DNA of 64,000 bases from Turneriella sp. (GCA_019186965.1 JABARV010000010.1:62001-126000), one strand, 5' to 3'; counted from the first letter of the stretch, positions 48,121 through 56,255 are shown. Made by a program: numbers and translations. The notes: generated from the letters alone by a model not told the origin.

Positions 48121-48582
48121 CTATGGCGCGTGGAGCGTAAGGTTAAATCGAGCGGCGTATTCTTCCATTTTATGCCGTAGCGAAGGATGGTAGTACGTAT
48201 AGGCAATTTCACAAATTACTTTTTTGGAAGTAAAGTAGTGTTGGCGTTTAAATTCTTTACCGCGAAAAGTAAAAACGTGTGGGTCAAGCCTATAGACCCA
48301 ATCACAGCGGGAATCTGTCGAGGGATCAACTTTTGCGCAATCTTCTACCTTGTCGCCTAAAATAATTTCAGAAAAACGCTGAGAAATTTTTGCTTCGGCA
48401 AAAGCGCACGCTGTTTGCGATGCAAATTTTGCCGCTTCGCCATTATATTCTTGTGAAGAAAGAGCAAGAACGGTATAGTGGGTTGCATCTACCCAACCTT
48501 CTTGAACCCCAATTTTAAATATTTTCTCACGCGACGAGGAGCAAGAAATAGTAGCAAAAAGTAGTAAGATGATTTTCTGCAC
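48121..48582 (-). CDS. Lipoprotein of unknown function
   Basis: 153 residues. A short signal, KIILLLFATISC, gives a lipid-anchored Cys14. The rest has VQEGWVDATHYTVLALSSQE, ASQTACAFAEAKISQRF, three or four further Cys residues (ADCAKV/DSRCDW/KKVICEIAYTYY), and the pattern of a small alpha/beta domain used in some LPP20-like lipoproteins. Cys pairs could form disulfides. It is the first of three lipoproteins in a row. A 79-nt gap separates it from icd upstream. Confidence 0.8.
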   Translation of the reverse strand: MQKIILLLFATISCSSSREKIFKIGVQEGWVDATHYTVLALSSQEYNGEAAKFASQTACAFAEAKISQRFSEIILGDKVEDCAKVDPSTDSRCDWVYRLDPHVFTFRGKEFKRQHYFTSKKVICEIAYTYYHPSLRHKMEEYAARFNLTLHAP

Positions 48583-48661
48583 CGTAAAACCTAAAGTATG
48601 TTATGTGCCAGGCTGCCTAAAATAGCTTACGCGATTATTAAACAGCCCTAAAAGGCCAAAT

Positions 48662-49912
48662 TTACAGATTGTTAATTAGCGCATCGCCAAATTCGGAACA
48701 TTTAATTTCTTTTGCGCCGTCCATCAGCCTTGCGAAATCGTACGTTACTGTTTTTTCCGCAATAGTCTTTTGCAAAGAGCCGATAATTTTATCCGCTGCT
48801 TCTGTCCACCCCATATAGCGTAACATCATTTCGCCGGACAAAATTACCGAAGAAGGGTTTACTTTGTCGAGCCCTGCGTATTTGGGCGCGGTACCGTGCG
48901 TTGCTTCAAAAACAGCAGCGCCAGTTACGTAGTTGATGTTTGCGCCAGGGGCAATACCGATTCCACCTACTTGCGCTGCAAGGGCATCCGATAAATAATC
49001 GCCGTTGAGGTTTAAGGTCGCAATGACATCGTATTCTTTGGGACGCAAAAGAATTTGTTGTAGGAACGCATCGGCAATTGCGTCTTTAATAAGAATTTTA
49101 CCTGCAGGAGGATTTCCTCCGCATTCGTCCCATGACACTGTTTCGTTTGCAAAATACTTCTTGGCTGTTTCGTAGCCCCACTGCCGAAAATAGCCTTCGG
49201 TAAACTTCATGATGTTACCTTTATGTACTAAGGTAACCGATTTGCGTTTGTTGTCGATTGCGTATTGTATTGCCGCTTTAACAAGGCGTTCGGTTCCTTC
49301 GCGAGATACCGGCTTTATACCGTAAGATGCTGTATCGGGAAAGCGTACTTTTTTAAGCAACCCTGTCTCTTCGAGAACTTTTGTAATTTTTTTTGCGCCT
49401 TCGGTTCCCGGTTCAAATTCGATACCTGCGTAAATGTCTTCTGTGTTTTCGCGGAAGATAACCATGTCGACATCTTCGGGGTGTTTTACCGGCGAAGGGA
49501 CGCCAGCGAAATACTGTACGGGACGCAAGCAAGTGTAAAGGTCGAGCATTTGGCGTAGTGCTACGTTAATTGAGCGGATGCCACCACCTACAGGGGTTGT
49601 CATTGGCCCTTTAATGGATACTTTGTACTCTTCTAAACAGCGTAGTGTTTCGTCGGGAAGCCAAGTGTTGGGTGCGTATACAACGTTAGACTTTTCTCCC
49701 GCGTATACCTCGAGCCATTCGATTTTGCGTTTGCCACCGTATGCTTTTTCGACCGCTGCATCGAGAACACGCACACTTGCACGCCAAATATCGGGTCCTG
49801 TGCCATCGCCTTCAATAAAAGGGATGATTGGATTATTGGGAACGTTGAGCTTGCCGTCTTTAACAGTAATTTTCTCCCCTTTCGACGGGATTTTAATTTT
49901 ATCGTACGCCAT
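48662..49912 (-). CDS. icd: Isocitrate dehydrogenase (NADP-type)
   Basis: 416 residues. It oxidises isocitrate to 2-oxoglutarate and CO2 in the TCA cycle. Motifs: [41 protein letters not shown] (the Ser of SINVALRQ is the AceK-type phosphorylation site), [50 protein letters not shown], and [13 protein letters not shown]. Length and motifs are those of the E. coli-like homodimeric class. It is followed 79 nt later by a lipoprotein gene and preceded by dapL, 45 nt apart. Confidence 0.96.
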   Translation of the reverse strand: MAYDKIKIPSKGEKITVKDGKLNVPNNPIIPFIEGDGTGPDIWRASVRVLDAAVEKAYGGKRKIEWLEVYAGEKSNVVYAPNTWLPDETLRCLEEYKVSIKGPMTTPVGGGIRSINVALRQMLDLYTCLRPVQYFAGVPSPVKHPEDVDMVIFRENTEDIYAGIEFEPGTEGAKKITKVLEETGLLKKVRFPDTASYGIKPVSREGTERLVKAAIQYAIDNKRKSVTLVHKGNIMKFTEGYFRQWGYETAKKYFANETVSWDECGGNPPAGKILIKDAIADAFLQQILLRPKEYDVIATLNLNGDYLSDALAAQVGGIGIAPGANINYVTGAAVFEATHGTAPKYAGLDKVNPSSVILSGEMMLRYMGWTEAADKIIGSLQKTIAEKTVTYDFARLMDGAKEIKCSEFGDALINNL

Positions 49913-49957
49913 TAGGCAGCGTTCGTCTTTTAGACGCGGTGTAAAGAGCTTTGAGGT

Positions 49958-51148
49958 TTACTTAAACGTAATACTCTTTTCTTTCAAGCGGCGGATGCCT
50001 TCTTCGATTTTTTCAACGCTCACCGTAATCGCTGCGCGGAAGTATCCCTCGCCTTCGTCGCCGTAACCGTTTCCCGGCACGAGCACAACACCGGTTTCGT
50101 CTAATACATGACCGCAAAAATCGGCGGAGGACTTAAAGCGTGGTGGCACTTTCGCCCAAATGTAAAATGTACCTTTGATGGGTTGGATGTTCCACCCCAA
50201 CGAGTTGAGTCCATAAACCATCGCGTCGCGCCGTTTTTGGTAGATGGCGTTCATTTCGCGGATGGAATCCTGCGGTGCGGTGAGAGCCACTGCCCCCGCT
50301 TTTTGGATCGCCTTAAACTGCCCTGAGTCGGTGTTCGTTTTTACAATGCCCAACGCAGCGATGAGTTCTTCGTTCCCCACCGCCATGCCTAAACGCCAGC
50401 CAGTCATGTTGTACGCTTTTGAGAGCGATAAAAATTCAATCGCCACGTCTTTTGCACCGGGAACTTGCAAAATTGAAGGAGCGACAAAACCATCGTACGT
50501 CATTTCGCTGTAAGCGTTGTCGCTACAGATAATGATATTATTTTTTTTAGCAAACACCACCAGCTCTTCGTAGAAACTTAAATCGCACACCGCTCCGGTG
50601 GGGTTGTTGGGATAATTCACCCAGATCAATTTTGCTTTCGCCAGTACATCTGCCGGAATTTTTTTCAAATCGGGTAAAAAACCGTTCGCTTCTTTCAGAG
50701 GCATATTGTAAGGAATGCCTTCTGAAAAAATTGTCGCCACCCGATAGACGGGGTATGACGGCGAAGGGATTAAGCACACATCGTCTTTGTCGACGAGTGC
50801 AGTGTGTATATGTGCAATCGCTTCTTTCGAGCCGATGAGCGCCATCGCTTCTTTAACAGGGTCGATGCTCACACCGAAACGTTTATACATCCACACGGCA
50901 ACCGCTTCGCGGAATTCCTTAGTGCCTTCGTAAGGGGGGTAGTCGTGCGTTTTGGCATCGTCAATTGCGGCGTGCATCGCGTCGACAATGTGTTTTGGCG
51001 TGGGTAAATCGGGATCGCCGATGCCGAAACTAATTAAATCGATGCCCTTTTCGATTGCCGCTGCTTTTTTTCTGTCGATTTCTGCAAACAGGTACGGTGG
51101 GGTATTTGAAATCCGTTTTGCGCGGATTGCTTTTGTGAGAGGGGTCAT
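49958..51148 (-). CDS. dapL: LL-diaminopimelate aminotransferase
   Basis: 396 residues, a PLP fold-type I aminotransferase. DapL converts tetrahydrodipicolinate directly to LL-diaminopimelate, bypassing the acyl pathways. Signs: N-terminal KRISNTPPYLFAEIDRKK, FGIGDPDLPTPKHIV, WVNYPNNPTGAVCDLSFYEE, CSDNAYSEMTYDG, and EFLSLSKAYNMTGWRLGMAVG with the PLP Lys. It is followed by dapF on the upstream side (32 nt gap), which fixes the pathway. AAGGAAAAAGT precedes the ATG. DapL occurs in Leptospira, chlamydiae and plants. Confidence 0.93.
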   Translation of the reverse strand: MTPLTKAIRAKRISNTPPYLFAEIDRKKAAAIEKGIDLISFGIGDPDLPTPKHIVDAMHAAIDDAKTHDYPPYEGTKEFREAVAVWMYKRFGVSIDPVKEAMALIGSKEAIAHIHTALVDKDDVCLIPSPSYPVYRVATIFSEGIPYNMPLKEANGFLPDLKKIPADVLAKAKLIWVNYPNNPTGAVCDLSFYEELVVFAKKNNIIICSDNAYSEMTYDGFVAPSILQVPGAKDVAIEFLSLSKAYNMTGWRLGMAVGNEELIAALGIVKTNTDSGQFKAIQKAGAVALTAPQDSIREMNAIYQKRRDAMVYGLNSLGWNIQPIKGTFYIWAKVPPRFKSSADFCGHVLDETGVVLVPGNGYGDEGEGYFRAAITVSVEKIEEGIRRLKEKSITFK

Positions 51149-51180
51149 ACTTTTTCCTTAAATATCAATTTTGTTCTGCC

Positions 51181-52011
51181 TTAAAATAACTCGCCTTGGT
51201 AAACCGATTCAGCGGCGCCTTGCATGAAAACATGGTTGGTGTTTTCATCCCAGTGTATTTTGAGTGTGCCGCCGGGGACGTGTACCAACACGTTGCGAGC
51301 GGTGCGCCCGGTGAGCGAACCTGCAACAACGCACGCGCATGCACCGGTGCCGCACGCTCTTGTTTCACCGGCACCACGCTCCCAATGGCGCACACGGATT
51401 TCAGTGGAAGAGGCAACGTTCACAAAATGCACGTTGGTGCGTGCGGGGAAAGCGGCGTGATTCTCCAAAAGTGGTCCCACGGTTGCCAATTCCACACGGG
51501 GTAAATCCGCGTCAAAAATAACAATATGCGGATTGCCCATTGAAACGGCAGTGAAGGTGTATGCCACACCACCGGCGGTAATTTTTTGGTTCAAATGGCT
51601 ATCGTACCCCACCATCGGTATTTTAGCTGCGGTTAAAATCGGCTCGCCCATGTCGACGGTAACGCCCACCACTTTGCCGTTTTCGATTTCAAGCGAGGGG
51701 GTTAAAACACCCGCACCGGTTTCAATTTTGTATTCGCTTTTGGGATTGACTTCGTTGTCGAAAACAAATTTAGCGAAGCAACGGATGCCGTTGCCGCACA
51801 TTTCAGGAATCGAACCGTCGGAGTTGATGATCTCCATTTTGAAGTCGCCCTTTGCTGATGGCAGCACGCGAATGAGTCCGTCAGCGCCGATGCCTTCGTG
51901 GCGGTCACAGAGCTTTTTCGCAAGAGAGACGAAATTAGCGTTGATTGTTTGGGTGCGCTCGTCGACAAGAATGAAGTCGTTGCCGAGACCATGCATTTTG
52001 GTAAATTTCAT
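51181..52011 (-). CDS. dapF: Diaminopimelate epimerase
   Basis: 276 residues. It interconverts LL- and meso-diaminopimelate without a cofactor, using two Cys. Both are present: EMCGNGIRCFAKF (first Cys) and TRACGTGACACVV (second). N-terminal KMHGLGNDFILVDE and middle GHPHIV-type SMGNPHIVIF also match. It lies upstream of dapL on the minus strand, so the transcript order is dapF-dapL. The upstream 99 nt to 52110 contains no gene I can support. Confidence 0.96.
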   Translation of the reverse strand: MKFTKMHGLGNDFILVDERTQTINANFVSLAKKLCDRHEGIGADGLIRVLPSAKGDFKMEIINSDGSIPEMCGNGIRCFAKFVFDNEVNPKSEYKIETGAGVLTPSLEIENGKVVGVTVDMGEPILTAAKIPMVGYDSHLNQKITAGGVAYTFTAVSMGNPHIVIFDADLPRVELATVGPLLENHAAFPARTNVHFVNVASSTEIRVRHWERGAGETRACGTGACACVVAGSLTGRTARNVLVHVPGGTLKIHWDENTNHVFMQGAAESVYQGELF

Positions 52012-52110
52012 AAAAAGGTTCCACTACTGCGTTGTGGATTCTGAAGCGGCAGCAGAGCGTCAATTTCTAATTATGCGCCTCAAAGTTGTGTACCCAAAAA
52101 CCACCTGCCG

Positions 52111-52170
52111 CTACGGCCTCAGTGGTGTGAAGAAACTGCAGCTGACAGGCCTAAAAGCCAGCATTTCCTC
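52111..52170. repeat. Copy of the 23711 fragment at the 3' end of the small gene
   Basis: The last 60 bases of the gene at 52111-52536 align at 83% with 23711-23770, including the stop codon. It is the complete counterpart of that fragment. Confidence 0.75.
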
Positions 52171-52536
52171 AAATTTTACCCTCGTTTTTGACCACTCCAG
52201 CACTTTTGGGGAATAGTTACCCCCCACAACGAAACCGGCGTTTTTTTGCGACTTTTTTTCCCAAAATTTGATGAGGTAAAAAATGAGGAACGACACGCTC
52301 ACACGCATACCCGCCGCTACGGTGTGCAGCGAATCGTACTCATGCGGCGTAAACCTCACCTTCACAATCGCACACTTTCCGTTACTGCGATTATAAAGCC
52401 GCTTCACCCCGCGCCGAAATTCGGCCTTGCGCACGGCAAACCGCAAAAAACGCGTGTGCATCTGCATAATTTCCCAACGGTTTTTCGACCAGATGGAGAT
52501 AATGCTTAATGGTAGACTGATTGATGTTTTTAACAT
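52111..52536 (-). CDS. Small protein of unknown function, possible DUF1564-like
   Basis: 141 residues from the ATG at 52536, preceded by GAGG (a start at 52572 is weaker). The N-terminus has a hydrophobic region (ISLPLSIISIWSK). Then come basic RRGVKRLYNRSNGKCAIVKV and RFTPHEYDSLHTVAAGMRVS, followed by VSFLIFYLIKFWEKK. This layout recalls the DUF1564 proteins known from Leptospira, but I cannot show homology. The final 20 residues, FEEMLAFRPVSCSFFTPLRP, are found again as a fragment at 23711. Function unknown. Confidence 0.6.
   Translation of the reverse strand: MLKTSISLPLSIISIWSKNRWEIMQMHTRFLRFAVRKAEFRRGVKRLYNRSNGKCAIVKVRFTPHEYDSLHTVAAGMRVSVSFLIFYLIKFWEKKSQKNAGFVVGGNYSPKVLEWSKTRVKFEEMLAFRPVSCSFFTPLRP
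52208..52225. repeat. GGGG-AATAGTTA-CCCC palindrome, copy 1
   Basis: GGGGAATAGTTACCCCCC lies within the 3' half of the small gene. It shares the core TAGTTACCCCC with two copies upstream of the same gene (52643 and 52690). Confidence 0.6.
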
Positions 52537-52642
52537 AGTGCCTCTATAGATTAAATACCAGAAAAGGCTCAAATTTTCTCACTTTTGAGAAAAAAATGCA
52601 GTTTTTTCAAAAAAATCATGATTTTTTTACTTAAATCGCTCG

Positions 52643-52661
52643 TAGGGGTAGTTACCCCCTA
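52643..52661. repeat. GGGGTAGTTACCCC palindrome, copy 2
   Basis: TAGGGGTAGTTACCCCCTA is an inverted repeat with a 6-nt loop, in the gap between the small gene (start 52536) and the gene ending at 52750. Together with copy 3 it could be an operator or hairpin for the small gene. Confidence 0.65.
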
Positions 52662-52689
52662 ATGTGACATAATCCAAATTTGTGACTGG

Positions 52690-52707
52690 TGGGGATAGTT
52701 ACCCCCA
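52690..52707. repeat. GGGGATAGTTACCCCC palindrome, copy 3
   Basis: TGGGGATAGTTACCCCCA, 47 nt from copy 2 on centre, same core. The rest of this gap (52573-52749) is A/T-rich with no gene. Confidence 0.65.
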
Positions 52708-52749
52708 GCAGCGAGCGCGGTGCTACATGCCACATTAGATATAGCGCGA

Positions 52750-54189
52750 TCAAAACCGCACCGCCATCCCCAATGCAACTGTCGTTATGAGCGACGAAGA
52801 TTTATCGATAACATAAAGACCCTCGACGCGGGCGAAAACATCCCAACGCTTGCTCAATGCGTAGCCGGCGATAACGCCAGCACCCGCTGCGGGTATGAGA
52901 AATTGGACTGAGCTATCGGTCACAATACCGGGCTGTGGCGTGAGGCTGCCCATGACAACTCCACCGGTGACAAAAGGCGCGAACGAAAAATGGCTGCCGC
53001 GAAAGGTATGGCCTAACCCCGCCTGTGCGCTGCCGAAAAACGCACTTTTTACAGCGGTTGTTTTTTGTAAGCCGTAATAGCCGGTGAGAGAGATGTGCGG
53101 TTCCAACCACGGTGCAACATAAAATGCTGCGTGCAGATTGAGGCCAACGCTATTGCCGATGCCTCCTGCGGGCAAGAGAAAATCTTTCGCAAAAAGCGGC
53201 GCGAAATAAATTTCCCCCCATGAAGATTCGACCATATTTTGGGTGAGTGTAATTTTGGGCTTTGGCTTTTTCGTTTGCATTGCGTCTTGTTTCTTAAGAG
53301 CAGAGTCGAGAGCGACTTTTTTAATTTCGGGTGTCGCACCCACTGCGTACACAACAGGCAATGCAGCTTTGTTCTCGGCCACGGCAGTGATGTTGACACG
53401 GTTGCGGTTTACCAGCACGATAAACGCATCGGGCACGGAATGTGTTTTTAGCCAGTTTACAATTGCAATTCGGTTGCGACGTTTTGCAAAGTACAACACC
53501 CTGGTGCGCTCTTCTTGCGGGATTTGTTTTTCTTCAAAAAATTCATAGATTGTTAAATACTTCGCAGGGCGCGTTTTCATGAGCTCGAGTTTTAGGTTGT
53601 CCATTTCTTGGATTGCCTGCTGTTCTTCGAGAGCGTTCGCGTACGAGGGCACCAAGACCAACACCTTGAGAGTTTCAGCGTTTTGTCCCTGTTGTTTTTC
53701 TGCGAGAGCAAATTTATAAATCTCACCCACGATGTTGCTCGCCAAATTATCGACAGCGCCAAAAATTCTGGTGTTGAGCGGTGAGGTGGATTTCACCCGT
53801 CCGATAATTTTTTTCGCAGCGGCGTTGTACACAGTCGCTTGCATGACGAGCTCGTTGCCGACGACAGTATATTCGCCGTAAATGAGGATGTCGCCTTTGA
53901 GCTGCTGGGCAAGCGCGTCGGCGTCTTTTTCTGTTGCGGGGGAAAGAACACCTTCGGTGGGCGCGTCGGCGTATTCAAAACGGGCGTGCAGCGAGTTTGA
54001 GACCGCCTCGGGCAGCGACGTAGCCACCCAGCGGTACTTATCTGAATTGGTGTTATCGTTAAATTGGAAAAGCGCAACGCGGGCTAGCGCGGCGTCGGCG
54101 TTTTTGTCTTCTGCCGCGATGGCGCTTGTTGTTGCGGCAAAAAGAAAGACTGCCGTTAAGAATAATGTTCCTATTTTACTTTGTTTCAT
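52750..54189 (-). CDS. Exported protein with TolB/CsgG-like N-domain and beta-barrel-like C-terminus
   Basis: 479 residues. Signal peptide: LFLTAVFLFAATTSAIA. The N-terminal domain reads ARVALFQFNDNTNSDKYRW, WVATSLPEAVSNSLHARFEY, and LKGDILIYGEYTVVGNELVM, the pattern of TolB-N/CsgG-like anticodon-fold domains. A linker follows, then a second similar domain (KVLVLVPSYANALEEQQAIQ), and from about 335 amphipathic beta-strands (SLTGYYGLQKTTAV; SFAPFVTGGVVMGSL; DVFARVEGLYVIDK) ending with the aromatic GMAVRF. That end is typical of outer-membrane barrels, although the strand number is small. The barrel part resembles the gene at 62841. Confidence 0.78.
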   Translation of the reverse strand: MKQSKIGTLFLTAVFLFAATTSAIAAEDKNADAALARVALFQFNDNTNSDKYRWVATSLPEAVSNSLHARFEYADAPTEGVLSPATEKDADALAQQLKGDILIYGEYTVVGNELVMQATVYNAAAKKIIGRVKSTSPLNTRIFGAVDNLASNIVGEIYKFALAEKQQGQNAETLKVLVLVPSYANALEEQQAIQEMDNLKLELMKTRPAKYLTIYEFFEEKQIPQEERTRVLYFAKRRNRIAIVNWLKTHSVPDAFIVLVNRNRVNITAVAENKAALPVVYAVGATPEIKKVALDSALKKQDAMQTKKPKPKITLTQNMVESSWGEIYFAPLFAKDFLLPAGGIGNSVGLNLHAAFYVAPWLEPHISLTGYYGLQKTTAVKSAFFGSAQAGLGHTFRGSHFSFAPFVTGGVVMGSLTPQPGIVTDSSVQFLIPAAGAGVIAGYALSKRWDVFARVEGLYVIDKSSSLITTVALGMAVRF

Positions 54190-54267
54190 TTCCTTTCCTT
54201 TCTATGGGCTGCGCGGGGGTGAGGCTACTTGTATCGAGCTACGGCCGCCTCTGTAAGCAGAGACTCC

Positions 54268-55293
54268 CTACGGTCGTCGCACGGGGCGGAAACCGATGGA
54301 GCTGTCCGCGCCCCACGGGACGTTGCTGAAGCGGACCGCCCCCCGCAGGTCGGTGGCGGGATTGTTAAAGCTACCACCGCGAATGACCCGAATCGTACCG
54401 GTTGTGGGGCCTGCATAATCGCTAACCTGTGTACCACCCGGATAAGCGACATTCCAATCCCAAGTCCATTCCCAAACATTGCCGCTCATGTCATAAATGT
54501 CCAGTGCATTCGCCGTCTTTTGGCCGACAGGGTGCGTCGCCGAACTCGAGTTCGGCGTGTACCAAGCCACGGGGTCGTACTCGCCCGGGTCGTCAACCAA
54601 GCCATTTGCTGTGTTCGTGTCCTGCCAACCACTCGGCGCATCGCCACGCATCGAGACCCCAGCACTCACATAGCGGGCCGCATATTCCCACTCGGCTTCT
54701 GTGGGTAGCCGATAGCCATTCGCCGACCAGTTGACGTAGGGATTATCTACTTGGCCAGAACCAGTCTGTGGCGAGTTGAGGGTGGTTGTATCTCGGAGCA
54801 CGTTCGCAGTGATAAAGCTGTTGAGCGAGTAATACACCGGCGTCAAGCCTTGCTTCTCCGACGCTGCGTTGCACCAAACAATCGCATCGCGCCAGTTGAT
54901 TGTCGTCACCGGATGTTGGTTGGTGTGCGCACCGTTGTCGCCTTGAACGCCCGGGTTGGCAAAAGTATAGCCATTGCTGGTTGCCCAGGTTTTGACAGTA
55001 AACCAGTCGCCGTATTGCACCTCGTACTTGGCCATCGAAAAAGCCGTTATCGAGAGGATCGTCGTCACGGGTGTGGCGACACCTATGTAGCCCATCGCAA
55101 AACTACTAGCTGTCGGTACGCAGACCATCGCGAGTGTGTCGCTAGCAACCTGCGTTGCACAATCCGCCGTTGTGGTCGTGCTGCCAGAATTATCCGATTT
55201 TTTATCCGCCTCTTCCCAAAAATGATTCCAGCTCGTGCACGCCGCCGTCAAGCATAGGCATGCGCAGAGGAACGCGAGAACAAGCCTACGCAT
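54268..55293 (-). CDS. SUMF1/formylglycine-generating-enzyme-like lipoprotein
   Basis: 341 residues from ATG 55293 (MRRLVLAFLCACLCLTAAC, lipobox LTAAC). The ATG at 55356 would add 21 residues (NPPSSVFRLPSSVLC) encoded by heptamer repeats. The core has the SUMF1/FGE fold: AKYEVQYGDWFTVKTWATSN, GFTF-type HPVTTINWRDAIVWCNAASE, NGYRLPTEAEWEYAARY, YDMSGNVWEWTWDWN, and IRVIRGGSFNNPATDLRGAV. The active Cys pair of true FGE is not recognisable, so it is probably an envelope domain of the FGE family rather than an enzyme. A 78-nt gap separates it from the previous gene. Confidence 0.85.
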   Translation of the reverse strand: MRRLVLAFLCACLCLTAACTSWNHFWEEADKKSDNSGSTTTTADCATQVASDTLAMVCVPTASSFAMGYIGVATPVTTILSITAFSMAKYEVQYGDWFTVKTWATSNGYTFANPGVQGDNGAHTNQHPVTTINWRDAIVWCNAASEKQGLTPVYYSLNSFITANVLRDTTTLNSPQTGSGQVDNPYVNWSANGYRLPTEAEWEYAARYVSAGVSMRGDAPSGWQDTNTANGLVDDPGEYDPVAWYTPNSSSATHPVGQKTANALDIYDMSGNVWEWTWDWNVAYPGGTQVSDYAGPTTGTIRVIRGGSFNNPATDLRGAVRFSNVPWGADSSIGFRPVRRP

Positions 55294-55296
55294 GGC

Positions 55297-55345
55297 AGAG
55301 GACAGAGGACAGAGGACGGAAGACGGAAGACGGAAGACGGAAGAC
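55297..55345. repeat. Heptamer tandem repeat abutting the lipoprotein start
   Basis: Three copies of AGAGGAC (55297-55317) and four of GGAAGAC (55318-55345) form a 49-bp tract just upstream of ATG 55293. The upstream ATG at 55356 has an AAGAG ribosome site and is currently in frame through the tract. One copy gained or lost would shift that frame, the pattern of a slip-strand contingency locus. Confidence 0.75.
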
Positions 55346-55434
55346 GGAGGGTTCATGGCCGCTCTTAGCGTGCCGTAGTTAGTTCGTCAAGGTTTTTCGT
55401 GGTTTCGTAGAGATTGTCTAAAAAGTCGAAAATT

Positions 55435-55469
55435 TTGTATTTTTTGGGGTTATGCCCCAAAAAATACAA
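55435..55469. terminator. Perfect 15-bp hairpin
   Basis: TTGTATTTTTTGGGG (55435-55449), loop TTATG, then the exact complement 55455-55469. The stem continues outside with AAAATTT/AAATTTT pairing to 55429 and 55477, with a small bulge. It looks like an intrinsic terminator, but no plus-strand gene ends before it: it lies between divergent genes. It may be part of the repeat next to it. Confidence 0.6.
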
Positions 55470-55480
55470 TAAATTTTAAC

Positions 55481-55527
55481 TTTTTAGGTTGTTTAATAGC
55501 CGCACAAGCGACCTATTGGACAACCCC
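55481..55527. repeat. 47-bp stem-loop repeat, copy 1
   Basis: Begins TTTTTAGGTTGTTTAATAG and ends CCTATTGGACAACCCC, with inner CCGC/GCG arms. It matches 62494-62540 with 4 differences in 47. Both copies contain an imperfect inverted repeat (GGTTGTTYAATAG against CTATTGGACAACC). Both lie just upstream of toxin-antitoxin type genes on the plus strand. Confidence 0.8.
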
Positions 55528-55586
55528 ATCTAAGGTGACAGCTAAAAATATCCACGAAGAATCTCAAACCGGGTATGAATAAATAA

Positions 55587-55615
55587 TTGACATTTAGAAT
55601 ACAAATGAATACATT
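55587..55615 (+). promoter_or_regulatory. Near-consensus promoter of the relBE operon
   Basis: TTGACA (55587-55592), a 17-nt spacer, and TACATT (55610-55615). The antitoxin ATG is at 55622, only 6 nt after the -10 box, so transcription should begin at or next to the start codon (leaderless mRNA). The spacer and flank hold GAATACAAATGAATACATTC, an inexact palindrome that could be the RelB operator. Confidence 0.7.
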
Positions 55616-55621
55616 CTTGGC

Positions 55622-55864
55622 ATGGCGAAAACAGTTACAATACGTATGGATGATAAGTCGTATAAGCTCTTGAAAACCGCAGCGCTCGCCCAAAAGCGTA
55701 GTATTTCTAACTTCATTGAGTATGCGGCAGTAAATTTTGCGATCGAAGATAATTTTGTCTCAGACTATGAAATGGCAGATATTCAATCAGATTCAACATT
55801 GATGTCTGATCTAAAAAAAGCTTTGGGTGATGTAAAGAACCGGCGATTTACCGACATAAAATAA
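55622..55864 (+). CDS. RelB/CopG-like antitoxin
   Basis: 80 residues. The N-terminal ribbon-helix-helix is clear: KTVTIRMDDKSYKLLKTAAL and KRSISNFIEYAAVNFAIEDN. The acidic C-terminus (DSTLMSDLKKALGDVKNRRF) is the toxin-binding part. The toxin gene follows after 14 nt. The start codon lies directly after the promoter. A helix of TTGACA-type promoter and palindrome suggests autorepression. Confidence 0.88.
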   Translation: MAKTVTIRMDDKSYKLLKTAALAQKRSISNFIEYAAVNFAIEDNFVSDYEMADIQSDSTLMSDLKKALGDVKNRRFTDIK

Positions 55865-55878
55865 GTTAGCATCCTTTC

Positions 55879-56142
55879 ATGTTTACGATTTCAGAGACTG
55901 ATACTTACAAAGGCAACATTAAGAAGCCAGAACTGAAACGGTACGCCAAAAGAATCGCTGAACAAATCTATCCGATTTTACGATCAAACTCCTTCTATGG
56001 ATCAAATATTAAGAAACTCAAGGGTGATTTAGCAGATATCTACCGGTATCGGGTGGGTTCTTTTCGGCTTTTTTACATAATTATTGAGACTGAAAAGCGA
56101 GTGGTTATCCTTTCCTTGCGCGACAGAAAAGATGCCTATTAG
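55879..56142 (+). CDS. RelE/ParE-family toxin
   Basis: 87 residues. The RelE fold is clear: ISETDTYKGNIKKPELKRYA, KRIAEQIYPILRSNSFYGSN, IKKLKGDLADIYRYRVGSFR, LFYIIIETEKRVVILSLRDR. The RYRVGSFRLFY block and the C-terminal R/K/Y residues belong to the ribosome-dependent mRNA interferase type. The N-terminus is slightly shorter than some RelE. It appears intact. It forms an operon with the antitoxin. Confidence 0.88.
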   Translation: MFTISETDTYKGNIKKPELKRYAKRIAEQIYPILRSNSFYGSNIKKLKGDLADIYRYRVGSFRLFYIIIETEKRVVILSLRDRKDAY

Positions 56143-56241
56143 CGCACGATAGACAATAATGCGGTACCGTACGAGCCTGTGCGCCATGCCGGTGGCCGAA
56201 GGCCGATAGACGAAGGCGGAGCGCCGCCCGCACTCATTTAC

Positions 56242-56255
56242 TGACACTAATGTCA
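56242..56255. promoter_or_regulatory. TGACA-CTAA-TGTCA palindrome before the SDR gene
   Basis: A perfect 5-4-5 inverted repeat lies 42 nt upstream of the SDR ATG, with TTGACA at 56264-56269 beside it. It is likely a regulator binding site near the promoter; the -10 is not clear. The preceding 56143-56240 shows no gene. Confidence 0.5.

Noticed and set aside
51533-52216. 227-codon plus-strand frame over dapF
   Set aside because: It runs antisense through dapF, whose motifs are complete. Only its last part overlaps the duplicated 60-mer, which is better explained on the minus strand by a shared stop codon.
52573-52749. CRISPR-like array from the repeated TAGTTACCCCC motif
   Set aside because: Only three short copies at uneven spacing, each a self-palindrome, with no spacers of constant size and no cas genes.
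55481-55527. attC recombination site of an integron
   Set aside because: The repeat is an imperfect palindrome near toxin genes, but it lacks the GTTRRRY and RYYYAAC core ends, and no integron integrase is in the window.
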